From the NCBI GenBank assembly GCA_964542855.1, contig CAZIWJ010000236.1, positions 1 through 5,547 of the forward strand: a stretch of 5,547 bases of DNA, given 5' to 3'. Both the position numbers and the translations under genes were made by a program. Under the pieces are notes generated by a model that saw only the letters and a list, made by a program, of their open reading frames with translations, was not told where the DNA came from and made no database searches. Of the stretch, positions 1 through 5,547 are shown piece by piece (the stretch's first letter is position 1; every line of letters starts with the position of its first letter). This DNA comes from CAZIWJ01 sp964542855. GTDB lineage: Bacteria > Bacteroidota > Bacteroidia > Cytophagales > Cyclobacteriaceae.

Positions 1-1
1 C

Positions 2-70
2 CACGTACTGGCAGGTTTCGGATTGAAGGGATACGAAATGGCCATCTATTTTTTAACTGCTAAAACATGA
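2..70 (+). CDS. C-terminal end of an unidentified protein (possibly a SAM-dependent methyltransferase)
   Basis: Only the last 22 codons and the TGA stop are in the window; the frame is open at the left edge. The tail reads HVLAGFGLKGYEMAIYFLTAKT. A 'GF' followed by a short strand ending in 'YFLTAK' resembles the last beta-hairpin of class I SAM-dependent methyltransferases, but so short a piece cannot establish the family. Support for this frame is that its stop overlaps the start of the next gene in an ATGA (67-70), a typical translationally coupled junction, whereas the other two forward frames stop earlier, around 24 and 63. That overlap implies cotranscription with the aminotransferase downstream. 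The call of a coding tail is reasonable; the product is a guess. Confidence 0.45.
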   Translation, partial: HVLAGFGLKGYEMAIYFLTAKT

Positions 71-1131
71 TATCATTCTACCCCGGTCCCTCGCAGGTTT
101 ATCCCCGTGTTCCGGAATACGTGCACGATGCTTACCGTAAAGGTATTCTGGGAGCTAACCATCGTAGCGATACTTTTATAGAAATTTCAAGGGAAGTTAT
201 CCGCCTGATGCAAGAGAAGTTAGGCGTTCCCAACGATTACCTGGTATTCTATGCCTCCTCTGCTACCGAATGCTGGGAAATTATCAGCCAGTCGCTTGTA
301 AACCGCAGCAGTTACCATGCCTTCAACGGGGCTTTCGGCGAAAAATGGTATAACTACGCCAGCAGGTTACAGCCCCACGCGCAGGGCGTAAAATTTAACC
401 GGGATGAGTTGCCCGGAATGCCCGAGTTAAAAGATGAAACAGATTTAATTGCTCTTACCCATAATGAAACCTCCAATGGTACCCGCCTGCCCGGTTCCTA
501 CATAAAATCGGTAAAAGAACAGTACCCCGATGTACTGCTGGCTATTGATGCTACTTCAAGCCTGGCCGGGGAACATTTACAACTTGAAGATGCTGACATC
601 TGGTACGCTTCTGTTCAAAAATGTTTTGGCTTACCTGCTGGCATGGCTGTTATGGTTTGTTCACCACGGGCAGTACAACGGGCCCGGCAAATTAACGAGC
701 GCAACCATTATAACAGCCTGGCTTTTATGATCGATAAAATGCAGGATTACCAAACCACCCATACCCCGAACGTGCTAAATATTTACCTGCTCATGCGTAC
801 CCTGCAGGACGCACCACCGATTAAGCAAACGTACCAAAAGTTACTGCAGCGCTATAGCCGCTACGAACGGATGTTGAGTACTAATTACCGGGTAAAGTTT
901 CTGATCAGTAACGAAGAAGTACGATCGCACACGGTTATTCCCTTTACAGCATCCGGGCAGCAAATTAGTGTAATTAGGAACCAGTTATATGAAGCCGGTT
1001 TTATTATCGGGAACGGGTACGGAAGCTTAAAATCATCGACCCTGCGAATAGCAAACTTTCCTGCCCTTACTAACGAGCAGGTTAATGCCTTCATGGTAAA
1101 ATTTAGTAAAATCATTAGCCAGAGTTTCTAA
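67..1131 (+). CDS. Class V PLP-dependent aminotransferase, phosphoserine aminotransferase-like
   Basis: This 354-residue protein has the length and layout of the SerC / alanine-glyoxylate aminotransferase branch of fold-type I PLP enzymes and should be a soluble cytoplasmic transaminase. Visible features in order: an N-terminal FYPGPSQV (residues 4-11), matching the 'GP' substrate loop of the family; NHRS (31-34); SSATECW (64-70), whose Trp probably stacks on the cofactor; NETSNGT (133-139), like the NET-x-G segment of SerC; Asp161 in AIDATSS, expected to bind the pyridine nitrogen; SVQKCFG (182-188) with Lys185 as the likely Schiff-base lysine; and TPN (233-235). The PGP motif sits at the extreme N-terminus, so no later start is possible, and the ATG overlaps the upstream stop. 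If it is SerC, it transfers the amino group of glutamate to 3-phosphohydroxypyruvate in serine synthesis. Alanine-glyoxylate or serine-pyruvate specificity cannot be excluded from sequence alone, so no gene symbol is given. Confidence 0.9.
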   Translation: MISFYPGPSQVYPRVPEYVHDAYRKGILGANHRSDTFIEISREVIRLMQEKLGVPNDYLVFYASSATECWEIISQSLVNRSSYHAFNGAFGEKWYNYASRLQPHAQGVKFNRDELPGMPELKDETDLIALTHNETSNGTRLPGSYIKSVKEQYPDVLLAIDATSSLAGEHLQLEDADIWYASVQKCFGLPAGMAVMVCSPRAVQRARQINERNHYNSLAFMIDKMQDYQTTHTPNVLNIYLLMRTLQDAPPIKQTYQKLLQRYSRYERMLSTNYRVKFLISNEEVRSHTVIPFTASGQQISVIRNQLYEAGFIIGNGYGSLKSSTLRIANFPALTNEQVNAFMVKFSKIISQSF

Positions 1132-1185
1132 GGCACTAATTTATCCCTTATTTTTAGTGGTTGCATTAACCCCTTAACTTTCTGT

Positions 1186-1641
1186 ATGATCACCATTTAC
1201 ACCGACGGGGCATCCCGTGGAAACCCGGGCCGGGGAGGATACGGTACTGTTTTACTATACAAAGGTCACCGTAAGGAACTGTGCCAGGGATTCCGAATGA
1301 CAACCAATAACCGTATGGAGCTCATGGCCGTAATTGTAGGGCTTGAAGCTTTAAAAAAGCCGGGCATGCAGGTTACGGTGTATAGCGATTCACAGTATGT
1401 GGTTGATGCCATAAACAAACGTTGGGTGTGGAAATGGAAGAAAACGAATTACAAGGGAAAGAAAAACGCCGACCTCTGGGACCGCCTCCTTGCTGTTTAC
1501 GAAAAGCACCAGGTAGAATTTACCTGGATAAAGGGCCACGCAGGTATCAGGGAAAACGAACGTTGCGATGAACTGGCCGTGAATTGTGCCGATGGAGAAG
1601 ACCTGAACGTTGACGAGGGGTTTGAACAGAAGAAAACCTGA
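1186..1641 (+). CDS. rnhA: Ribonuclease HI
   Basis: This 151-residue protein is a complete type 1 RNase H, close in length to the 155-residue E. coli enzyme. It cuts the RNA strand of RNA-DNA hybrids in a metal-dependent reaction, clearing R-loops and primers. The acidic active site is intact: Asp7 in YTDGASRGNPG, Glu45 in NNRMEL, Asp68 in YSDSQY and Asp128 in ERCDEL, plus the flexible-loop histidine His118 in WIKGHAG. The basic, Trp-rich substrate-binding protrusion is present at residues 80-95 (WVWKWKK, then NYKGKKN), so this is the E. coli-like form rather than one lacking the handle. A short acidic tail (GEDLNVDEGFE) follows the fold. The catalytic Asp is only seven residues from the start, which fixes the ATG. 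It lies 54 bases after the aminotransferase. A possible promoter there (TTTC at 1125, TATTTTTA at 1149) is weak, so cotranscription is equally likely. The gene converges on the kinase gene, with 22 bases between stops. Confidence 0.97.
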   Translation: MITIYTDGASRGNPGRGGYGTVLLYKGHRKELCQGFRMTTNNRMELMAVIVGLEALKKPGMQVTVYSDSQYVVDAINKRWVWKWKKTNYKGKKNADLWDRLLAVYEKHQVEFTWIKGHAGIRENERCDELAVNCADGEDLNVDEGFEQKKT

Positions 1642-1663
1642 CGCAATCTGGTTTAACCCGGTA

Positions 1664-3118
1664 TCAGCTAATCTTATTAGTTCCTTTAAGCAGCAACTGG
1701 TTAGTGTTCTTAATTACGTGTTCGGCCGGGAAAGTTAAATTTATCCGGGTTAGTTCGCCGTGCCTGCTCTTAACAAACACCTCACCTTTCAACTTTTCCA
1801 CGCTTCGCTTAACAATGTAAAGCCCCAGGCCACTCCCTTTTGAGCGTAAAGATCCCCGGTAGAACATGTTATACACGTGGGGCAGGTCATCGTCTGATAT
1901 GCCGCTGCCATTATCTTCCACAACAATTTTCAGGCAATTGTCATCCCGGCCAATTTCCAGGCTGATGTAGGAATCTACCCGGTCCGACGATCTGCTGAAC
2001 TGAATGGCGTTTTCAACAATATTTTCTAAAATCGCCTGGATTAACGTAGGATACTGAAGAGTAAAAACCTGGTTATTTAGGTTAACCTGGAACCTGATCT
2101 CGCTTGCTTTCAACTGGTCTTCATACAAGGCTTTCAACTCGTTAACTACGTCAGCTATCGATTTAATTTCCTTTTCCGGGCCTTCATTAATATAGTTAAT
2201 GGTATTCAGTTTCTTAACGATGTTAAGCATGTTACCGGACTCTACTTCCAGGTTATCGATGTGTTGGTGGATGTAGTCAGGGTTATCAACTCGCGCCAGG
2301 TTAATGAGCCCCTGAAACCGTAAAATTGGCCCTTTTAACGCATGGGCAGAGTTGTAAAGAAAGCGATCGAGTTCCTCCAGCGCTGTACCTAGTTTAAGGT
2401 TCGATTCCTGTAAAGATTTTGTGCGAATATCAACCTTTTCTTCCAGCGAATTATTCAGTACTTTAACTTCTTCGTGGGCACGTTGTAACTGGGTATTAAC
2501 CCTGATCAGTTCTTCGTGCTTTTCTTTTAGCTGTTTGTTCTTGTTGCCCAGTTGGATATTCCTAATTACCGACTGCTTAATAACCTTGTATCGAAACTGG
2601 GTAAGTACCAGCGAGCCTACAGAAGAAACCAGCCACAGTACACCCCCACGGTTACTCAGCATATTCTCATCAGCGATAAATACAACAAAAAGGAGCAGTG
2701 CGAACAAAAACTGAACGAACGCATGGTGAAAGTGCCAGACGAAAACCGCATTCAGAAAAACGAAAACCAGGGCGTAACTGAGTAAGTTTATTTCCTGATA
2801 ATAATCCGGAAGGAAGGTAGACTGGTAAAAGGCGAATAAGCTGATCGCACTACACACCACGTGCATTAATATAATTGAACGATCATACCGCTTCTTAACC
2901 AGCAGTACGGTGATTGTAAACACCAGTACCATCAATAAGCTTACAGGGAGCGATTTATTCCACTGGGGCTCTCCTTTCAAATAAATTGTAAAGTAGTACA
3001 GCGGATAGCAAATAATTACCAGCAGTGCAGCAAGCCGGGAATACTGCCAGGAGTAACGATTAACCTCTGCTTTAATGGCTTCACCGTACGAAGCCTTTTC
3101 CTCCTTTATACTTTGCAT
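1664..3118 (-). CDS. Six-helix membrane sensor histidine kinase with atypical H-box
   Basis: From ATG at 3118 the protein has 484 residues. A short cytoplasmic N-terminus leads into six hydrophobic segments at about 29-47, 58-74, 81-98, 110-128, 133-149 and 158-174. A charged heptad-rich coiled coil (about 188-243) connects the membrane part to a HisKA dimerisation helix with His259 in NSAHALKGP. The HATPase domain (about 351-466) has an N-box (ENIVENA, Asn366 and Asn370), G1 (DNGSGI from Asp402), an F-box (MFYR) and G2 (GSGLGLYIVK). It should autophosphorylate and pass phosphate to a response regulator that is not in the window. The odd point is the H-box: the residue after His is Ala instead of Asp or Glu. 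The frame extends upstream to a GTG at 3175, adding 19 mostly hydrophobic residues. I prefer ATG 3118, which gives a normal charged N-terminus (MQSIKEEK); neither start has a Shine-Dalgarno sequence. There is no recognisable extracellular sensor domain, so the membrane bundle itself, or partners, may sense the signal. Confidence 0.92.
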   Translation of the reverse strand: MQSIKEEKASYGEAIKAEVNRYSWQYSRLAALLVIICYPLYYFTIYLKGEPQWNKSLPVSLLMVLVFTITVLLVKKRYDRSIILMHVVCSAISLFAFYQSTFLPDYYQEINLLSYALVFVFLNAVFVWHFHHAFVQFLFALLLFVVFIADENMLSNRGGVLWLVSSVGSLVLTQFRYKVIKQSVIRNIQLGNKNKQLKEKHEELIRVNTQLQRAHEEVKVLNNSLEEKVDIRTKSLQESNLKLGTALEELDRFLYNSAHALKGPILRFQGLINLARVDNPDYIHQHIDNLEVESGNMLNIVKKLNTINYINEGPEKEIKSIADVVNELKALYEDQLKASEIRFQVNLNNQVFTLQYPTLIQAILENIVENAIQFSRSSDRVDSYISLEIGRDDNCLKIVVEDNGSGISDDDLPHVYNMFYRGSLRSKGSGLGLYIVKRSVEKLKGEVFVKSRHGELTRINLTFPAEHVIKNTNQLLLKGTNKIS

Positions 3119-3301
3119 TGCGTAAATTAAAATAAGAAAGGTAATATCAGTGATTACCTGTTTTACAGCTAACACAATACAAACAAAAGCCTACCCCTGT
3201 AAGGAAACCAGTTAGTAATTATTTTTCTTAAGTACGATCAAAATCCGTCTTAAACACTGGCAGATCCCCCCGGTACCTATTCCTCCAACGGTAACGTACG
3301 C

Positions 3302-3324
3302 GCTTTCTGTCACTACCAGAAAGC
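3302..3324. repeat. Perfect inverted repeat, potential hairpin (8-bp stem, 7-base loop)
   Basis: GCTTTCTG (3302-3309) and CAGAAAGC (3317-3324) are exact reverse complements around the loop TCACTAC. No T-run follows on either strand, so it is not a standard intrinsic terminator. It lies roughly midway in the left half of the divergent region, where an operator or a structured leader of the minus-strand kinase would be possible, but nothing shows which. A stem this short could occur by chance about once in a few kilobases. Confidence 0.35.
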
Positions 3325-3485
3325 ATGTCTCTCTCGTAGGTAAAATGGGTAACCCCCGCCACTGAAAACTACGGGCACAAACTATGATGGAAAAAACTTT
3401 AATGGTAAAGGATTTGCGTTACAGGGTACAGTACAAATTTGTAACTAATCATTACTAACTAACCTGCTATTTCTTTATCGTTACC

Positions 3486-3746
3486 GTAAAAACCTTGCTA
3501 ATTTTATTCGCTCTGGTTGTTGCCACCGTTCAGCTGTATGCCAGCAACTCCCATACCTTTACCTGGTTATTCACTGAATAATGTGTTCCCCGAATCTTTT
3601 TCGTACGAGCCGTAAGAGGGCAAAAATAAATACGAATTGAAGGTTTAAAGCTATACGATAGCAAGCCAGTACGAAACAGACCTGACTTTGAAAGCATTGT
3701 ATTCGAAATTGTTACAAAAGGAAAACTGTTTACGGGAACACAATAA
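3486..3746 (+). pseudogene. Possible remnant of a small secreted-protein gene
   Basis: One forward frame reads VKTLLILFALVVATVQLYA followed by SNSHTFTW. This is a textbook signal-peptide shape: a basic residue, a long hydrophobic core and an A-x-A-like cleavage site. There is no ATG: the codon where Met would be expected is GTA (3486-3488), and the nearest alternative start is TTG 3495. The same frame meets TAA at 3579 and TAA at 3627, then stays open for 38 codons (containing IEGLKLYDSKP and FEIVTKGKLFTG) to TAA 3744-3746. A neighbouring frame also gives a protein-like stretch from ATG 3538 (PLPGYSLNNVFPESFSYEP), so a frameshift may be involved. I do not recognise a family. Decay of a small exported protein gene fits the pattern, but coincidence in non-coding DNA is a real alternative. 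Confidence 0.25.
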
Positions 3747-3883
3747 AAAACCGCCCGTCAGGTCTATTTCTTTTTTTACCTAAACCTTACAAAATGCTCA
3801 AACTAGCGAATGTTTAATCAAAAGAAATTAAGTACGGCGGGCATTTTGTTGGTAAATCGTCAACGAACAAACCCAATGCGCTA

Positions 3884-5547
3884 GTGAGTTTATTGAAAAC
3901 CTTTTGGAATATTATTAGTAACAACGGCATTTACCCGGAAACCAGGACCACCCGGAAACACCGGATATCGCTGGTTAACCAGTTTGCCACATTCTCCATT
4001 GCTGTTAATCTGGTTTGTGGCGTCTGTAACCTGTATTACAACTTGCATTTTGCGTTTGCAGCCAACGGCCTGTCGACCCTGGTTTTTTTCTCGGTACTGG
4101 TTTTAAATTACCATGCCCGCTATTCAGCGGCAATGCATGTGTTAATACTGACTGTTAATATACTGATATTTGTTCTCGACGGGTACTTTGGCCGCCAGGG
4201 AGGCACTTATGCGTTTTTCTTCCCCCTAATGGTTGCCGTTGGCTTTATTGTGCACGAAAAGAAAATCAGCGAACTGGCAGGTTACACTGTTCTGCCCATC
4301 GTTCTGCTCACCATTGCTGAAATTACCAATCATTCTCTCTTCCAGAATGAACCCATTGGCAAGGAAGCTCAGTACGTTACTTTCCTGGTGAATAATATCA
4401 TGTGCGTTGTACTGTTTAATGTAATAGTTTATACAATCGTTACCCGTTACCGGAGCTTTCAGCATTCATTGCAGGCTTCTGAAACAAACATCCGGTTCAT
4501 TATGGAGCACAACAGCAGTGCCCAGTGGCTGGTTAGCCGGAACCTAACACTAACTGAATATAACTCCAGGGCAGCTAGTTTTTTTAAGCAGGTTTTTCAT
4601 ACCACTTTGAAAAAAGGGGCCCCCATTAAACAGTTTATTAGTATCGACGAACACTGGAAAATATTCAGCAAACGGTACGAACTCGCACTGAGTGGGAACC
4701 AGGCGAAATATTCAGACCACTACACGAACAATGGAGATGATATTTACATGGAAAGCACGTTTTTTCCCGTTGTCGATGAAGACGGACTGGTGCTGGCCGT
4801 TTCAGTGCAGTTTATTGATGTAACCGAACAAAAAAATAAGCAGGAAAAACTAATTACCCAGAACCAGGCATTAACCAAACTGAATAAAGAACTAGACAGC
4901 TTTGTATACAGTGTATCGCACGATTTAAGATCACCGATTGCATCGGTTCTCGGCCTTATTCACTTATCGCAAAAGGAACAGGATGTTCAACGCATACGCG
5001 AATACCTCGATATGAAAGAAAAGAGCCTCCGCAGGCTCGATAGTTTTATTAAAGACATTCTGGATTACTCGAGAAATAACCGACAGGATGTAAAACCTGA
5101 ACTCATTAATCTGCATCAACTAACCCAACAGGTTATTGAATCTAACTTGCATTCGGAAGAAGCACAGAAAGTGGATATTATATCGGGTATTGATGATACT
5201 TCTCTTTTCGCCTCTGACCGTAGAAGGATTTCCATTATTCTCAACAACCTGGTGTCTAATGCTGTTCGATACAGCGATTTCACAAAACCCAGGCCATTCG
5301 TAAAGATCGAGCTGGCGGCAGACGAGCAGCACCTGGGTATTAATATTATCGATAATGGGGTAGGCATTAAAAATGAACACCTGGGTAACATCTATAAAAT
5401 GTTTTACCGGGCCAGCTCAAACAAAGTAGGTTCCGGGCTCGGCCTGTACATCGTGAAAGAAACCATAGATAAACTCGGGGGAACTATTGAAGTGGAATCG
5501 GATTACGGCCAGGGCACCCTGTTCTCTGTTACTATTCCTAACCTGGC
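3884..5547 (+). CDS. Six-helix membrane sensor histidine kinase with PAS-like domain (3' end outside window)
   Basis: The frame is open to the right edge, giving 554 residues with probably only a short tail missing. Six hydrophobic segments lie at about 30-52, 57-75, 82-99, 107-124, 130-147 and 165-187. A PAS-like region follows at about 195-317 (starting SETNIRFIMEHNSSAQWLV, ending FIDVTEQKN), then a short helix into HisKA with the canonical SVSHDLRSP and His346 as phosphoacceptor. The HATPase domain has an N-box (LNNLVSNAVRYS, Asn455 and Asn459), G1 (DNGVGI from Asp490), an F-box (MFYRAS) and G2 (GSGLGLYIVKE, 516-526). It should be an active kinase at the inner membrane, with the PAS region as a possible cytoplasmic sensor. 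No in-frame ATG occurs between the stop at 3815 and about 4133, which lies inside helix 3. GTG 3884 has an A-rich leader (AACGAACAAACCC); TTG 3893 would drop only three residues. No receiver domain or regulator gene is seen. Confidence 0.93.
   Translation, partial: MSLLKTFWNIISNNGIYPETRTTRKHRISLVNQFATFSIAVNLVCGVCNLYYNLHFAFAANGLSTLVFFSVLVLNYHARYSAAMHVLILTVNILIFVLDGYFGRQGGTYAFFFPLMVAVGFIVHEKKISELAGYTVLPIVLLTIAEITNHSLFQNEPIGKEAQYVTFLVNNIMCVVLFNVIVYTIVTRYRSFQHSLQASETNIRFIMEHNSSAQWLVSRNLTLTEYNSRAASFFKQVFHTTLKKGAPIKQFISIDEHWKIFSKRYELALSGNQAKYSDHYTNNGDDIYMESTFFPVVDEDGLVLAVSVQFIDVTEQKNKQEKLITQNQALTKLNKELDSFVYSVSHDLRSPIASVLGLIHLSQKEQDVQRIREYLDMKEKSLRRLDSFIKDILDYSRNNRQDVKPELINLHQLTQQVIESNLHSEEAQKVDIISGIDDTSLFASDRRRISIILNNLVSNAVRYSDFTKPRPFVKIELAADEQHLGINIIDNGVGIKNEHLGNIYKMFYRASSNKVGSGLGLYIVKETIDKLGGTIEVESDYGQGTLFSVTIPNL

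Larger units (their letters stand above)
3119..3883. other. Divergent gene-free region between two histidine kinase genes
   Basis: About 765 bases separate the two outward-facing kinase genes. Every forward frame is broken by stops, and I found no tRNA, no recognised riboswitch and no insertion-sequence ends. It must hold the promoters of both kinases, yet no site matches the Bacteroidota consensus (TTTG, about 19-21 bases, TAnnTTTG) well. Visible contents are a 23-base perfect hairpin (3302-3324), a 24-codon open frame from ATG 3384 to TAA 3458, a signal-peptide-like stretch (3486-3542), a 38-codon open stretch ending at TAA 3746, and a pyrimidine-rich tract with seven T (3771-3777). I did not translate the whole minus strand here by hand, so a small antisense gene is not fully excluded. 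Confidence 0.6.

Noticed and set aside
1134..1159. CACTAA/TTAGTG dyad between the aminotransferase and rnhA
   Set aside because: Six pairs around a 14-base loop with no T-run after it; too weak to call a terminator or attenuator.
1175..1182. TAACTTTC as a -7 promoter element for rnhA
   Set aside because: It ends three bases before the ATG, which would give an essentially leaderless transcript, and no good -33 TTTG is at the right distance.
1634..1680. Small dyads at the rnhA/kinase convergence: AAACC/GGTTT (1634-1638, 1650-1654) and CTAAT/ATTAG (1668-1680)
   Set aside because: Stems of five weak pairs without GC core or T-run; not convincing as terminators.
2421..2785. Plus-strand open frames opposite the first kinase (2421-2714 and 2552-2785)
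   Set aside because: They are antisense to the coiled coil and membrane helices of a clear kinase gene; the Ser-rich composition is typical of antisense shadow frames.
3336..3375. Sequence resembling the B12-box of cobalamin riboswitches (CCCCCGCCACTG at 3353-3364, with GGTAAAAT upstream and CGGG downstream)
   Set aside because: The other conserved parts of the cobalamin aptamer (the GGGAA segment upstream and the CAGGA-ACCTGCC-type segment downstream) are not seen, and no cobalamin-related gene follows. A covariance-model search would settle it.
3288..3487. Inverted repeat ACGGTAACG (3288-3296) / CGTTACCGT (3479-3487) as possible mobile-element ends
   Set aside because: Nine bases only, no flanking target duplication seen, no transposase between the arms, and one such pair is expected by chance at this scale.
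3678..3777. Inverted repeat AGACCTGAC (3678-3686) / GTCAGGTCT (3757-3765) followed by a T-rich tract with seven T
   Set aside because: The arms are about 70 bases apart, far too long a loop for an intrinsic terminator, and a 9-base match of this kind is expected about once by chance in 700 bases.
3745..3777. A6 - CCGCCCGTCAGG - T-rich tract looking like a bidirectional terminator
   Set aside because: The GC-rich core is not self-complementary: only ACC/GGT pairs, with mismatches below it, so no stable stem forms.
4226..5391. Minus-strand open frames opposite the second kinase (4226-4465, 5116-5391, 5120-5380)
   Set aside because: They lie entirely opposite conserved membrane, HisKA and ATPase sequence of the plus-strand kinase and show no protein-family features.

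Overview
The window looks like ordinary chromosome from a member of the Bacteroidota, probably a Cytophagia- or Chitinophagia-type bacterium. This is inferred from several things: starts without Shine-Dalgarno sequences and often with A-rich leaders, moderate base composition (roughly mid-40s % GC by eye), a class V aminotransferase of a type I associate with that phylum, and two six-helix membrane histidine kinases with the HisKA/HATPase layout common there. No rRNA, tRNA, CRISPR array, insertion sequence or prophage gene is visible.

Left part (1-1641, + strand): the last codons of an unidentified gene overlap by four bases (ATGA) the start of a PLP-dependent class V aminotransferase related to phosphoserine aminotransferase. 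After 54 bases comes a complete RNase HI gene (rnhA). These are housekeeping metabolic and DNA-maintenance functions.

Middle (1664-3118, - strand): a membrane histidine kinase converges on rnhA with only 22 bases between the stop codons. It has six predicted membrane helices, a coiled coil, a HisKA domain with an unusual phosphoacceptor box (AHALKGP in place of the usual SHDLRxP), and an intact ATP-binding domain.

Right part (3119-5547): about 765 bases without a convincing gene, then a second membrane histidine kinase on the + strand that runs off the window. It has six helices, a PAS-like domain, a canonical SHDLRSP box and a complete-looking ATPase domain. It has no in-frame ATG near its N-terminus and appears to start at GTG 3884. 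The two kinases are divergent, resemble each other in layout and in ATPase motifs, and have no response regulator in view. The gene-free stretch holds a signal-peptide-like reading frame interrupted by stops, a short perfect hairpin and a weak Bacteroidota-type promoter match. It is best read as a divergent regulatory region containing possible remnants of a small secreted-protein gene.

I see no strong evidence of a new multi-gene system. The points most worth checking are the atypical H-box of the first kinase, the decayed or unusual reading frame between the kinases, and the start region of the second kinase.
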